A stretch of DNA of 64,000 nucleotides from Agapetus fuscipes (lineage: Eukaryota > Arthropoda > Insecta > Trichoptera > Glossosomatidae): NCBI GenBank assembly GCA_951799405.1, contig OX637361.1:10452170-10516169 (forward strand), read 5' to 3'. How positions within the stretch are numbered: the stretch's first letter is position 1; the number at the start of each line of letters is the position of its first letter. Below the pieces are notes generated by a model, which saw only the letters and a program-made list of their open reading frames with translations, was not told where the DNA came from and did not search any database. Shown one piece after another: positions 12,066 to 22,899 of this stretch. Both the position numbers and the translations under genes were made by a program.

Positions 12066-12212
12066 CTGGTATGTTTCAGTGAAAGGTGGCCAGAGTTGCG
12101 AGGTTTATGTTCTGCGATTTGTTTATTTTCACACATGCTGCATGTGTAAGTGTAAACTTACACGTGTCTGCTTCTGGACATGAAATGTCTTCTTAACTTT
12201 GATTATAATTAA
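12066..12212 (+). repeat. R250, 5'-truncated, fused to SINE-B
   Basis: Begins inside R250 at the GTTTCAGTGAAAGGT block and runs to TTAACTTTGATTATAATT. A 5'-truncated retroposon directly abutting an older SINE. Confidence 0.65.
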
Positions 12213-12707
12213 ATAATATTATGTTTTATTTTCACTATCCTTTAGACTTTAGAGTAATTGTATTTTTTAAACGTGCTAAATTTTTCTGGTTTTCACTGGT
12301 AATATTTTACTATTTTTTTTATTTTTTAAATGACTGCTTATATTTTTTCTTCTGACCAACACTACCTAAGTACATTTTATACCTACTACCTACAAATAAT
12401 AATTATTATAAACGATTTTACATGACAAACTCCAAGCATTGCTTGTAAACAAAACGTAAGTATTTCACTCAAACATTCCGATGGGTCAAAATTGAATATG
12501 TGTACGGAAATTGGACTTAAAACATGAAATAATCATAAATTAACAAGTTTATGTTGTTTTAATATTTATCATAGTAAATAAACTGAAACAATCCCCAAAA
12601 AAATCCAATGGATATGAAAGAAAATTTCGTCTTTTTGGAGGTGAAATTTGTATTCTACAGGTAAGTCCTTCTTCGTCCAAGGAGACGACACTATAAACAA
12701 CGGATAA
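12213..12707. other. AT-rich intergenic DNA
   Basis: No gene or repeat recognised. Confidence 0.5.
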
Positions 12708-12856
12708 ACGCAACTAAACGCAACTAAGCTACACATATAGTGTAACTTCTTGCCTGCGTTATCCCCGAAGGGGTCGCATGTGGCGCTTCGGGACCTATTT
12801 ATTTTTACAGGTAAGGGGGCCGGCCTCACACCAACCACTTTCAGTTGAAGTGGGGA
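12708..12856 (-). mobile_element. SINE-A, 3' half
   Basis: Runs from a TTAGTTGCGTT-type tail through CTACACATATAGTGTAACTT and CCCCGAAGGGGTCGCATGTG to AACCACTTTCAGTTGAAGTG. The tRNA-like head is missing, as expected of 5' truncation. Confidence 0.8.
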
Positions 12857-12914
12857 TGAACCTAAATATTTCTGTGCTATTTAAAATTTTTGTGGATTGG
12901 TAGAAGCCTGGTAC

Positions 12915-13335
12915 TGAATGAAAAGGTGTTGAACAGCAGACATGAATTGAAACGTTAGAGATGTATGTATCGAAAAGTGCTTCGGATCTCTTGGCGTGAT
13001 CAGGTCACCAACGAAAAAGTCCTCCGACGTATTCGCACCACAAAGGAAATTCTGTCAACTATTTGGCTGAAAAAATTAATGTACATTTTGAGAAGTGAGA
13101 AATACCGTCTTCTTCATCTTATCATACAGGGTAAGATTGAGGGGAGAAGACCTCATGGACGCCCAAGGACATCGTGGCTGAAAAACCTGCGACAATGTTT
13201 CAACAAAAGCACCAAGTTTTTTGACGTAGCATTCAAGGTCAAAATAACCATGATAATCGTCCATTTCTGATAGAAGTGGCACCAAAAGAAGATGAGGAAG
13301 GTAGACATCATACAGGTTCACATCGACGAAGCAAG
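12915..13335 (+). mobile_element. RTE-type LINE 3' relic (KLMYxLRNEKYRLL family)
   Basis: The open frame at 12965-13270 reads SWRDQVTNEKVLRRIRTTKE, then KLMYILRSEKYRLLHLIIQG, then GRRPHGRPRTSWLKNLRQCF. This is the conserved C-terminal tail of RTE-like elements. It ends in an AAAAGAAGATGAGGAAGG-type tail. Related relics lie at 16265-16532 and 62025-62500. Too short to be active. Confidence 0.75.
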
Positions 13336-13379
13336 CGTTGTCGTGGTATTTTAATATTTTAAGTCAGGTTATAATGTTA

Positions 13380-13605
13380 GTAATATTACAACATGGACCA
13401 TGCGCGCATACCAAAGGGGCGTTACGTATAAAACGCCAGTAGCTAAAACCCGCCCCGGACCGCTGAGCGAGATGGTCCCTTGCTTTTTTTATTCGTCGAC
13501 TTTCGAAAGCCGGCGAACGGAATTTATCGATTTTATTAAAAGGTGGCCGATCGAAATAACGCGGTGGGGATCGGCGGGCATCAAATTTATTTTATGGTTT
13601 CTTTA
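13380..13605. other. GC-rich unique island
   Basis: About 220 bp with many CpGs (AAAACCCGCCCCGGACCGCT, AAAGCCGGCGAACGG, AACGCGGTGGGGATCGGCGG) in AT-rich, repeat-laden DNA, and seen only once in the window. A 68-codon plus frame crosses it (13400-13606) without a known domain. A conserved regulatory element or a decayed exon are both possible. Confidence 0.35.
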
Positions 13606-13956
13606 ATTGCCCGGTAAAATGTTTGAAAATTGCTTAGACTCCGTATATGTACTCGTAAAACATAACATTTTTCAGAACATCAACAAGTAAATTGCATGGT
13701 GTTTTGAAAATTCTTGAAATACTTATATCTGCATCGCATGTAACTGCGTCCACTGCATAAGAGAAAATAATTTCGGAAACAAACTTTATCTTTGTTTTTA
13801 AATAAACAGATAAAAAACTATGCATTCAATTACAAAGATAATTTTTGATTTTAGGTAAGAATGTGGTCGACACATGAATTGACATACATATGTAGATAAA
13901 ATTGTGACGTCACATGGCTGGGTTTCTAAGGAAACAAATGAGGCACCCTGGATGTG
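13606..13956. other. Intergenic DNA with a MITE arm
   Basis: 13880-13930 matches the arm of the MITE at 988-1726 (TGTAGATAAAATTGTGACGT, then GGCTGGGT). The rest is unassigned AT-rich sequence. Confidence 0.45.
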
Positions 13957-14556
13957 TCATCATCATCATCACCATAATCATCATCATCATTGTCATCCCA
14001 TCATCATCATCACCATCATCAACATCATCATAATCATCACCATCATCATCCCCATCATCATCATCATCATCATCATCACCATAATCATCCTCATCATCAT
14101 CATCATTATCATCACCATCATCACCATCATCATCCCCATCAGCATCATTATCCCCATCACCATCATCATCCCCATCATCATCATCATCACCATCATCACC
14201 ATCATCATCCCCATCACCATCATTATCCCCATCACCATCATCATCATAATCATCACCATCATCATCACCATCACCATCATCACCATCATCATTTTTGTTT
14301 TTTTAATTATTTCAATTATGCTTTTTGTACCAAGATGTATCATGTTAAAACTGTTTATTTGCTATTTAAATAAAAATAAAAAATAAATCAAAATCATCCC
14401 CATCATCACCATCATCATCCCCATCACCATAATCATCCCAATCACCATCATCATCATCATCACCATCATAATCATCACCATCATCACCATCATTATCACC
14501 ATCACCATCATCATCATCATTACCATCATTACCAGCATCATCAGCATCAAGGCGAA
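13957..14556. repeat. (CAT)n trinucleotide microsatellite
   Basis: Two blocks of CAT/CAC/CCC triplets (about 13957-14291 and 14394-14556), separated by about 100 bp of AT-rich DNA. The poly-His, poly-Ile and poly-Met frames on both strands are products of the repeat, not genes. The CATCAC and CATCCCC variants form an irregular higher-order pattern. Confidence 0.95.
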
Positions 14557-15106
14557 CAAGAAGAGAATTTTGGTGCAACGTTACGCTTGAGTTGTAGTGT
14601 AACGTTTTGTACTCGGGGTACTGGTGGACCCTCTCTGAAGAGGAATTCCGTATGATTTGTTGTCTGGATGGACAATTATAATTAAAAATTTATAAGAAAA
14701 ATAAGTGAGGGTCTGTGCCCGCCCACAGCAAGGCAGAGCGCGGGCAATTGGCCGCGATGCCAGGGGCGCGGAGAGGGAAATGCCTATTGCCAACACTCAA
14801 ATATGTGTAGTTTATTTTGTATGAAATTGAGACTTGATTGAATCCTCAGTAAGTTAGAAGACTGAGCACACGCAGATGTTTTTTTTAATTTTCATGACAC
14901 CCAAAAAACATTTTAATACATTAATCTAGTGAACTTAACGGTGCATTTGACAAACAAAATCTAGTTGTTTTCAAAGGTATATTCATATGAAGAAGTTTCC
15001 CAGCTTCCAAGGAGGCAGAATCTCATTTGTTGTGAAGGCCAAGTAAACTGTACCTAATTGATGTTTCATTTCTTTCTTTTTTTAAGCAGTGGAAAGTCCG
15101 GCATGG
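14557..15106. other. Unassigned intergenic DNA
   Basis: 14700-14790 is GC-rich (GGGTCTGTGCCCGCCCACAG, GCAAGGCAGAGCGCGGGC). No recognisable coding frame. A partial SINE-A-like motif (GAAGTTTCCCAGCTTCCAAG) occurs near 14990. Confidence 0.35.
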
Positions 15107-15452
15107 TTTATATTTTATTTGGTAGAGTACCTATTTGCATTCCAAAAGCTTGTTTTCGAATCCTACTGAGGGCATCAGAAAAATGATTTCTCGTTATGGT
15201 GTTTATTTCAAACCCAAAATAAAATAGCGGTAAGGCTTACACGGTCTTCAGAAGAAATGAATACAAGCCCCCTTGGGAGCTGGAAAACCTCACTTCAACT
15301 GAAGAGGTTGGCGTAAGGCCGGCTCCCTTACCTGTAAAAATAATTAGGTCCAACTCACCACATGCGACCCCTTCGAAGCTATCTCGGCAAGAAGTTGCAC
15401 TATATGTGAAGCTTAGTCGCGCAGTTGCGTTGCGAAAACTGTATGCCCCTGC
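15107..15452 (+). mobile_element. SINE-A, near full length
   Basis: Degraded tRNA-like head (TTTGGTAGAGTACCTATTTG, TTTTCGAATCCTACTGAGGG), then the body TATTTCAAACCCAAAATAAA, AAGCCCCCTTGGGAGCTGGA, AGAGGTTGGCGTAAGGCCGG and a TTGCACTATATGTGAAGCTT end. More diverged than the copies at 45095 and 62956. Confidence 0.8.
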
Positions 15453-15602
15453 TAACTTAGTTCTAAATAAATGAAGTAGCCAACATTATCTTTTGAGTTT
15501 TGCTGCCTCAACTAAGTACGACAAAAGTGTACCAAAATATCATTTTTGACCCTGTAGCAAGTACTTACATTACTTGTTCACAGTATTACACTTGTCATAA
15601 CG

Positions 15603-16100
15603 CAACTAACGCAACTAAGCTACACATATAGTGTAACTTCTTGCCTGCGTTATCCCCGAAGGGGTCGCATGTGGCGCTTCGGGACCTATTTATTTTTACA
15701 GGTAAGGGAGCCGGCCTCACACCAACCACTTTCAGTTGAAGTGGGGGTTTCCCAGCTCCCGGGAGGGCTGGTTCTCATTTCTTGTGAAGGCTGAGTAAAC
15801 CTTTGAGATCGAACACTTGCTCTCGGCATGGAATGCAAGCATTCTACCAATTGAGCTATCGACCTTTTAACGAGCTTGATCGTCGTCGCTACAAAGCGCC
15901 AATTCTCAAGCAAGACCCAGTTGCTGTAAGGCTGGATAGACCTTTGGTGACCGGTCATTGGTAAAGGTTTTATGAATTTTTCAACCCAGCGAAGAGCAGA
16001 TTTGAAAATAGAAATGGTATATTTTTTGTGCTCTGCCGAGAATCGAACCCTCAACCTTCCCATTCAGAGTCCGCAGTGTTACCACTGAGCTACGGACCGG
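15603..16100 (-). mobile_element. Composite SINE-B/SINE-A dimer, copy 1
   Basis: On the minus strand it opens with the SINE-B tRNA-like head (complement of CTACGGACCGG), runs through the SINE-B body to CGATCAAGCTCGTTAAAAGG, and passes directly into the SINE-A head TCGATAGCTCAATTGGTAGA. It then follows the SINE-A body to its TTAGTTGCGTT tail. An internal deletion of about 70 bp after the SINE-A B-box (TTCGATCTCAAAGG) is shared with the copy at 55797. Confidence 0.85.
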
Positions 16101-16141
16101 TTGCCATAGTTTCATTTCGTCATAGTTTACATTTTTCCTAT

Positions 16142-16264
16142 ATCTATAATCTAGAATCTTAGTTGCAAAGATATATTAATATTTAAAATTCATATTTGAT
16201 GCTTGACCACAAACAGACGTGTAGGTACAGATAAATATCCAAACCTCAAAGCCCTGCAATTTTT
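16142..16264 (-). repeat. R250 copy, tail-side part
   Basis: From the TATAATCTAGAATCTTAG tail to CCCTGCAATTTTT, where a LINE fragment interrupts it. The remainder resumes at 16533. Confidence 0.75.
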
Positions 16265-16532
16265 CTTCGTCTTCTTTTTGTGACACTTCTATCAAAGATC
16301 GGCGATCATCATGGCCAATTGCGACTTTGGATGCTGGCGCTCGAAACAGGGACTTGGTGCTTCTGCCGAACTACTGTCGCAGGTCTTTCAGCCACAATAC
16401 CCTTCGGCGTCCCTGAGATCTTCTTCCCTTAATTTTACTCTGTGCGATAAGATGAAGGAGACGGTATTTCTCATTTCTCAAAATGCGACCGAAGTACCTA
16501 CATCAGTTTTCTCTGCTTCATGGTTGGCAGAA
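16265..16532 (-). mobile_element. RTE-type LINE 3' end inserted in R250
   Basis: The minus-strand sequence is a 5'-truncated member of the family at 12915 and 62025, ending in an AAAAGAAGACGAAG-type tail. Flanking GCAATTTTT (16256-16264) and GCAACTTTT (16533-16541) are near-identical and coincide with one point in the R250 consensus, so this is a target-site duplication of about 9 bp. Confidence 0.75.
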
Positions 16533-16628
16533 GCAACTTTTGCTGACCTGAAACAGGGGTGACATTGGTAAAGTGAACCATTTTTACAGTATTGCTGGTT
16601 AGCCTCATACAAACCTATAAGTCAAGGG
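16533..16628 (-). repeat. R250 copy, head-side part
   Basis: Continues the copy begun at 16142 through the GGGGTGACATTGGTAAAGTG block to CAAACCTATAAGTCAAGG. Confidence 0.75.
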
Positions 16629-16934
16629 ATCTTTAACTTGTAAGGAAAATCTTGATTGATATTATTTATCACATATTCTCTGTCACGTGCCGCCAGTGCT
16701 CGCAAGCGGAACGCTATAATCCCGAGCGTAGGCAGTAGTTAGATATTCCTAAATCATAGGTCTGGGTAAGACAGAAGCCCGGCTTAATTTACAGCAACAC
16801 TGCGTACGCGCCGCACCTACATGTGCCTACCGTGCCTACGTCAGGCCAGTAACCCATAGCCAAGACATCGCGGAGCTGCCGGCGACCTGATCAAAACCAT
16901 CCCTGTAACGCTCTCGCCTTCCAGTAGAAATAAC
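16629..16934. other. Unassigned intergenic DNA
   Basis: 16680-16920 is GC-richer, with no repeat family or coding frame recognised. Confidence 0.4.
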
Positions 16935-17014
16935 CAGAAGATCTGCATGAAATGACTCTGGATGAAATGAAAGAAGCACGCAAGGACAGAAAGGAATAGC
17001 GGTTGATCTGTAAT
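16935..17014 (+). mobile_element. LINE 3' relic split by a MITE
   Basis: ATGACTCTGGATGAAATGAA and GCGGTTGATCTGTAAT match the LINE relic at 4700-4945. The sequence resumes after the MITE with AATGCTGGCGG, corresponding to AATGCTGACG in that copy. Confidence 0.65.
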
Positions 17015-17480
17015 GGGGCCGTCCATATATAGCGTCATTCGAATTAAGGGGGGGGGGAGTCTAGTCTGCGGATGATGGCAAATAACGTACGAGTACCAAA
17101 AGTGACGTCGTTTTTGTAAATACCAATTTCTACAAAATATACATAATATTATGTAAGATATACCACATTATGAATTATTAAGCTCATCCATTATTAGGAT
17201 GTATGAGTATCCTCTTGATAATGACGTGAATAAGTCGAAAGTACTTGAGGTGGAATAAAATATCTCAATTTGTGAAAATAAAACTCTGTGTTTTTTTATA
17301 ATTTTTTATAATTGTTTATAAAAATGAATTTTCACTGTGTGAATACACAAACTTTAAAAAGTCATCCATTATTACAGCAAGAGGGGGGAGGGGTCATTAG
17401 ATAATGACTATAGGATGATTGAAGGGGGGGGGGGGGTCGAAAATCGCCAAAAATCGATGACGTAATTTATGGATGGCCCC
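17015..17480. mobile_element. MITE with GGGGCCGTCCAT ends, 466 bp
   Basis: The ends GGGGCCGTCCATATATAGCG and the complement of TGACGTAATTTATGGATGGC form inverted repeats of about 24 bp. Poly-G tracts lie just inside each end. The trinucleotide AAT flanks both sides (17012-17014 and 17481-17483). The LINE at 4910-4950 gives the empty site with a single AAT. Non-coding. Confidence 0.8.
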
Positions 17481-17614
17481 AATGCTGGCGGCTAGGGCTA
17501 AGGTTTCTCAAGTTTTCCAAAGTCTTGTAAATTTTAAATTAGAATTTTGTATTTTGTATTTGATTTTAATGGTGATCCATTTGTTTATGTCTAAAATGTT
17601 ATTTGTTCTGTCTG

Positions 17615-17848
17615 CTCCTTGACGTATAAGTTGGTATGCGGCTGACCACCCATGCTGTAGAAAATGGTTCACTTTGCCAATGTCACCCCTGTTTCAGGGA
17701 AGGTCGGCAGGAGTTGCAGGGTGTATGCCCATTTGAGATTTGATTTTTATGTTGTAGGTTCACATGCGGCTTGCTCAAGCGCGAACTTGTACGTGTCTGC
17801 TTGTGTAACATATCCTCGCAACTTAGATTAGATTAGATTAAATTAGAT
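17615..17848 (+). repeat. R250 copy
   Basis: Starts TCCTTGACGTATAAGTTGG and ends with TTAGATTAGATTAGATT. A deletion after TCTGCTTGTG removes about 30 bp. Confidence 0.8.
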
Positions 17849-17885
17849 CTGAAGAGTATTTCTATCCTGGGCTCGAAGTGTCACC

Positions 17886-18022
17886 ACCATGGTAATTCTT
17901 ACCTACCGAATATCGGTAATATTAATTGTATGAAGACCTGTCAATCCAAGATGGCCGCAAGTGAACAGCTGATTCGTCTTCATGCAAATATTACCGATAA
18001 TTGGTAGCTAAGATTTACCGTG
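17886..18022. mobile_element. Fold-back MITE, copy 2
   Basis: Same arms as 4036-4165 (TTCTTACCTACCGAATATCG), with the core inverted (CTGTCAATCCAAGATGGCCG). Core flipping is expected when a near-palindromic element inserts in either orientation. Confidence 0.75.
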
Positions 18023-18880
18023 GGGATGAGACTTCCAGCCCTGATATGTTTCTCTCAGTTCACTCATATCCATCCCTTTTTTCATACACTCCCTTCTGTT
18101 GAATTCATTCCGTATATCTCAAGCCTTCTCAAATCCAATAAGTTGATCAAACAATTCATTTTTAGGTCTTCCACTCTTGCCTCTAGATGTCCTCTTAGTC
18201 AATCAACCATAATCCATTCTCTCCGAATGCCCAAATCATCTCAATGTTTTTTGTTTGTTCATTTGTCCTCACATCCTCTTCTTACAGTCTTTGTTCACCC
18301 ATTCATTTCGTACTTCATCTATCAAACTTTTTCCGTCATGTTTTTCATTTCCACTACTCAATTGTGTCGCTTATACCGGTTGCCTGCGTTAGCTCCGAAG
18401 TGGTGTGGGGTGAAGTGGCTGGCATGTGGTGATTCGGGACCTATTTATTTTTACGGGAAAGGGGGCCGGCCTCACACGAACCACTTTCAGTTGAAGTGGG
18501 GGTTTCTCAGCTCCCGGGAGGGCTGGTTCTCATTTCTTGTGAAGGTTGAGTATACCTTGTATTTGTTTTGGGTTTGAAATAGGCATCGAAATGGGAAATC
18601 ATTTCTGACACCCTCGGTAGTCATTTCTGACACCTATCCACCGGACTTTTTACGAGTTTGGTCGTCGCTACAAAGCGCCAATTCTCAAGCAAGACTCAGT
18701 TACTGTAAGGCTGGATGGATTTTTGGTGACCGGTCTTTGGTAAAGGTTATGGTTTTCAGTCCCTAAATATACAAAGTCGTCCGCAATCTCTATATTCGTC
18801 CCATTTATCATTATCCTACACTCCATTTTCGTCTTACTGCATTCCCTGTTAGGGCTTTTTCAGACACAACGCATCCTATC
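18023..18880 (-). mobile_element. RTE-type LINE relic interrupted by a SINE dimer
   Basis: On the minus strand 18880-18755 contains an IEIADDFVYLG-type segment, the FxYLG motif of RTE reverse transcriptases. 18362-18023 holds the degraded tail that in the copy at 46551 reads RWFGHVE. The two parts are separated by the composite SINE at 18365-18750. Many stops; inactive. Confidence 0.6.
18365..18750 (-). mobile_element. Composite SINE-B/SINE-A dimer, copy 2, nested in a LINE
   Basis: Minus-strand order: ACCGGTCACCAAA-type SINE-B body, then ACCAAACTCGTAAAAAGTCC, then a SINE-A body starting with GTGTCAGAAATGA twice, then the SINE-A 3' half. The SINE-B/SINE-A junction sits at the same SINE-B position as in the other two dimers, but the SINE-A tRNA head is largely replaced. 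Confidence 0.75.
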
Positions 18881-18925
18881 TGGATTTTCTATGGATTACC
18901 GAACAAACTGTGTGCATCTTCATAC

Positions 18926-19381
18926 TGTTACGTTTTTCCTGAGGGTCCTTTTAATTAAAACACAAGTTCAACACAAGTTAGCCATACAGTTTATTTACAC
19001 AGACTTTCTTACAATAGATTTATTTAAACAGACTTATTTTAACAGATTTATTTTAACACACTTATTTATTTCGTACAGATTACATTTATTTTACACCATA
19101 TTGGTCGCCCTAGTAACTAGATACTCCTCTGTGTGAGTGCTTTGAAAGGCTAACTCGCTCCAGCCGATTGTCACCCTTCTTATAGCGGAACCTAGGGGCC
19201 ATTCCAGCCGGCCCTAGAAAGTTCCGCTACCACACTTGTTAAGACGATTCTGGACATATTTATTTCTTGAAGAGTCCATTTCCTACCTACATACACACCT
19301 TACAACTACAATCGTCTGGGCCAGAACATTCTCTCAAAACACACGTACACCAATAAGCATCTACCAGTGTATTTCGTTACA
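18926..19381 (-). mobile_element. Solo LTR, Gypsy-like
   Basis: 456 bp running from TGTTACG to CGTTACA (TG...CA ends with a short terminal inverted repeat), flanked by the 4-bp duplication ATAC at 18922-18925 and 19382-19385. On the minus strand a TATAAGAAG-type promoter motif is followed by GAGTATCTAGTTAC and then by AATAAA signals, fitting U3-R-U5 order. No internal retroviral genes adjoin it, so it is a recombination-derived solo LTR. The Gypsy assignment rests on the ends and the duplication length. Confidence 0.75.
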
Positions 19382-19385
19382 ATAC

Positions 19386-20758
19386 ACTTCTGACTTCCGA
19401 ACCGTTGCCGGATAGAAAAACCAGGCAGAATATAGCAGAATGCGTGAATTGTGAAATAGTTTTAAGCTTTGTTCATCTCTTGGAATCATCTAGAGACCTG
19501 GAAGTCGCTGTGATGAATGGAGACCTGCTGCTATAAGCTACAGCTTTTTTTCTTCCACTCTTTAGATGTCATTATCCTCATGATCACTGGCATAACAACC
19601 CAAAAAGGGTCGTGGTCTCCTTGATCAACCGCAGCCACCATTGCTGTCCAACGCTTTTCTCCTCTGATCTCATAGGAGTATGGTGATAGGAGTATGGCAC
19701 GACTATTTGGTCCAGACATCATGCTCTGGGTCGTCCAAATGCCTTACACCACTCTGAGGTTATCACTACGACTATTTCTGTGTCTTCGGAAAATAATGTA
19801 CACGAACGTTGCAGCTTGCATCCAATTTTGTTTGAAATAGGAGCGGCATTGGCACAAGTTCATCATTTATAAAGTATCACTGATCAGTCTCATGCAAAGG
19901 GTATATTTTTTACAGCATCGGTGGTCAGCATCACAACAGATAATTTAAATTTATTAATACGTATAATATAAATATCGTAAAATTAAACCAATATAAAATT
20001 TTCATGCTTCAATTTTCCAACGATTAGCCTTTTAAATAATAAAAAAAACACACACACATTCATTCAGTATATTATTATGATATTTTATTTTTAAACAACC
20101 TTAATTATTCATCATTTTGTGCGTCGCCATCTTTCAAAAGTCGTCATGGTTTAATTTGATCTTATTAGCTCTAAATAATTCCCTCGGGCAACGGCTCGAA
20201 TCTCCTCCGAGTAAATTGTTAATACTTGTATGTCAGTTTGCCATTTGCGAATATCCATTTTTTGATATCCGGCTCGAAGGACCAAATGTTAGAGAATTTT
20301 GACCCTATTTTTTTTACGTACAATACATGCAAAATGTGACTCACAGGTACGGATGCGCTATATTGTGTCACCCTCAGGTACAGGCCCTAGAATGCGATGA
20401 TGTATTTTGTTTTCGGAAACCTGGAGAGATTTCCCTTGTTTCTCGGAAAGACTCCAGGCTTCACATCCGTTCGACACAACTGGCCAAACAATGCATGTGT
20501 ATCTCTTAAATTTTGTGGAACGATCGAGATCATAGGTCTCTTCGTTACAAGAGTTTTAAAAATATCTCGTGTTTTTTTAACGATGATCGCCTGAGGTCGG
20601 AAAAAGTCAGGGGGTCAAGTTCTTCACATAGAGAAGGATACGAACAAGATTTAACTTTATTTGGAGTCCAGAAGGTTTTTTAATTATATCGTCAGCCATC
20701 TTTGGTCAGGGGCGGTTGCAGATTCGACCAAACAATGCCCTGGGCGAGATAATACATA
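19386..20758. other. Intergenic DNA with a diverged R250 remnant
   Basis: 19805-19945 is a weak minus-strand R250 match (GGAGCGGCATTGGCACAAGT, GGTGGTCAGCATCACAAC). 19540-19740 holds a minus-strand 63-codon frame with no domain. A (CA)n tract starts at 20049. No host gene recognised. Confidence 0.4.
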
Positions 20759-21175
20759 TCAACGGTTAAAAGGCAGTAGGGCATAAGCAACAAACTTAAT
20801 TGTTCAGGAGAGCAGTTTAAAGTTTGAAATTGCAGAAAAATGGCATGACTTTTTTTTTTTATCATATCGCCAAAATCAAAACAGTTCAAAAATAAAAAAA
20901 ATAAAGGCATTTATAAGAATTCCTTTTAATGTGTTTTAACGATGTTTTACGATTTTTTTATGTCACAAGCGCCTTTAGGACAAAATCTTGTCGGTTACAC
21001 CAAAACCATACTTTGAAAACGCAGTTGTTTTCTTGGGCATAAACAACACAAAAATCATCGTAGAGCTATGGGAGTTAGCGCATTAGAAAGAGCGGAAAAT
21101 TTCAAGTAGGATTGCATTCATAGCTCATTTTTGACCAAAATGTCGCTAATGCCCTATTTCCTTTTAACCGTCGAT
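20759..21175. mobile_element. TIR element, about 417 bp
   Basis: The ends share CGGTTAAAAGG followed by TAGGGCATAAGCAAC at 20763, matched in the complement at 21135-21172, giving an imperfect inverted repeat of about 30 bp. The interior is AT-rich and non-coding. No clear flanking duplication, so the boundaries may be off by a few bases. Confidence 0.55.
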
Positions 21176-21307
21176 TTGAGATCGTGACCGGTGCAGGACA
21201 GGCAAAGGGTCAAGGAAGCATTATTTATTAGGACATTTAAAACAATCATTATCTTTACTCATGCAAAAATGCAACTAATCTGTATACTTATAAGTATAAA
21301 TATATTA

Positions 21308-21595
21308 GGATGATTTATTTGGTGAGCGCTGTTTTTGTGTGAATCACACCACTGCGAGCTTAATCGTCGTTATAGAAAGAACCAATTTTCAAGCAAGACC
21401 CACTTGATGTAAGGCTGGATAGACCTTTGGTGATTTGGTGAATCTTTGGTAAAGGTACCTATATCAATTTTTAAACACCCAGCAAAGAGCATATTTGAAA
21501 ATATAATGGTATATTTTTTGTGCCCCGCCGGGATTCGATCCCACAACCTTCCATTTACGAGTCCGGAGTGCTACCACTAGACTACGGACCGGTCA
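21308..21595 (-). mobile_element. SINE-B, full length
   Basis: Minus-strand head with A-box (complement of CACTAGACTACGGACC) and B-box (complement of GGGATTCGATCCC), the ATGCTCTTTGCTGGG body, and the 3' end complement of AGGATGATTTATTTGGTGAG. Full-length and moderately preserved. Confidence 0.85.
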
Positions 21596-21599
21596 AGTA

Positions 21600-21775
21600 T
21601 GTATCTAAATAAAGTGTAACTTATTACCGCTTGTGACGTGTGGAACCTTTTTATCTTCACATGTAAGGGTGCTGGCCTTATGCCAACCACTTTAGTTGAT
21701 GTAGGGATTGGAGAGGGCTGGTCCTCATGTCTTGTGAATGGCATGATCCCCTTTTCTGTGATAAAAAATAGAAAG
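21600..21775 (-). mobile_element. SINE-A relic
   Basis: Diverged 3' half: complement of AAGTGTAACTTATTACCGCT, GTAAGGGTGCTGGCCTTATG and CAACCACTTTAGTTGATG. It abuts the SINE-B head, an A-to-B order distinct from the B-to-A dimers. Confidence 0.6.
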
Positions 21776-22427
21776 GAACAGAGCTAAAATACCATACTTT
21801 TTAGTGTAACAAGCTATTTCTAAGTATTCCACGCTCCCCCTCCGACACCTCTGCAGCACTCCGACAAGTGTCATAGACCTCTAAATTTTAATGGAATCTG
21901 GAGAGTCTGCCACACAGGATTCCTAATAAAACAGGTTTTAGGTAAACCCTCATTTTATTTATTTAAGAAGAATAAACGGCTATATAGCCTTTTACAACAT
22001 TGCGATAAATATAAATATGTAGGTACATAAGTAGGTACTGTATCTATAGGTATAAAACTAATATCTTAAAATATAACACAAATAAATGACACTTAAATAA
22101 TATACAAAGATGTAAATATACGATGGTTATAAAGTAATAGAACTAACAATTTAAAAAATAATAACAATAAACTTTAAAAATAATAATGCAAAAACCATAA
22201 ACCAGTGTAAGCAATTGTTGTATACAAAAATTGTTGTAATAAACAACAAATCTTCATTATTTGATCAGGGTTGTCACAAACATAATATACTAAATCAGGT
22301 GTAAAATTTGCTAAAATTAATAGAATAAACAAAAGATCATTTAAAATTTCAAGGATTTTTTTATAAAAAAAATTTCATACAATGCAATACAACATACAAT
22401 TTACAATGTGTTGTGCAAAGAAAGAAA
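21776..22427. other. AT-rich intergenic DNA
   Basis: No gene or element boundary recognised; many short A/T runs. Confidence 0.5.
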
Positions 22428-22772
22428 GAAGATGTGAAACTAAAGGTACAAAAAAATGTATTGAGATGGCTTGGGCCTGTGGAAAGAATGGATGCTGAAA
22501 GACCGACAAAATGCGGATACCTACATAGTTAATATGAAAGGAAACAGAGGATGGGAAGACCGAGGAAAACATGGCTTGATCACATTGGCGCAATTTTGAT
22601 AGAATGGGATATACAAAGTGAATGTAAACGAAGGAAATATATGAAAAAGGTGATGGATATGAACGAACTGAAGGAGGTATGCAAGGATGGGAAAAAAAAA
22701 ATGTAGGGTACTCGGCAGAGGCTCTGGCCACCCCTAGCGGAATTGTGACTGAGTTACAGTTACAGTTACACA
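22428..22772 (+). mobile_element. RTE-type LINE 3' end
   Basis: Frameshifted equivalent of the copy at 46551: GATGTGAAACTAAAGGTAC, TTGAGATGGCTTGGGCCTGT, GTGATGGATATGAACGAACT, then GGCCACCCCTAGCGGAAT and a tail of TACAGT units. Contains stops; inactive. Confidence 0.75.
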
Positions 22773-22899
22773 AAGTAAGCTTTACCAAAAAAAAAGAACT
22801 GTCATACAAATTATAATGTACCTACATTATCCGATCTGAAAACGTTGCCCTGTGAATTTGATTGATTATAAAAGAAGCGGATACTATGAAATAAAATTA

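Noticed and set aside
13904..14386. Poly-Ile/poly-His frames of 127-160 codons
   Set aside because: They arise from the CAT microsatellite in different registers; all three frames stay open for the same reason.
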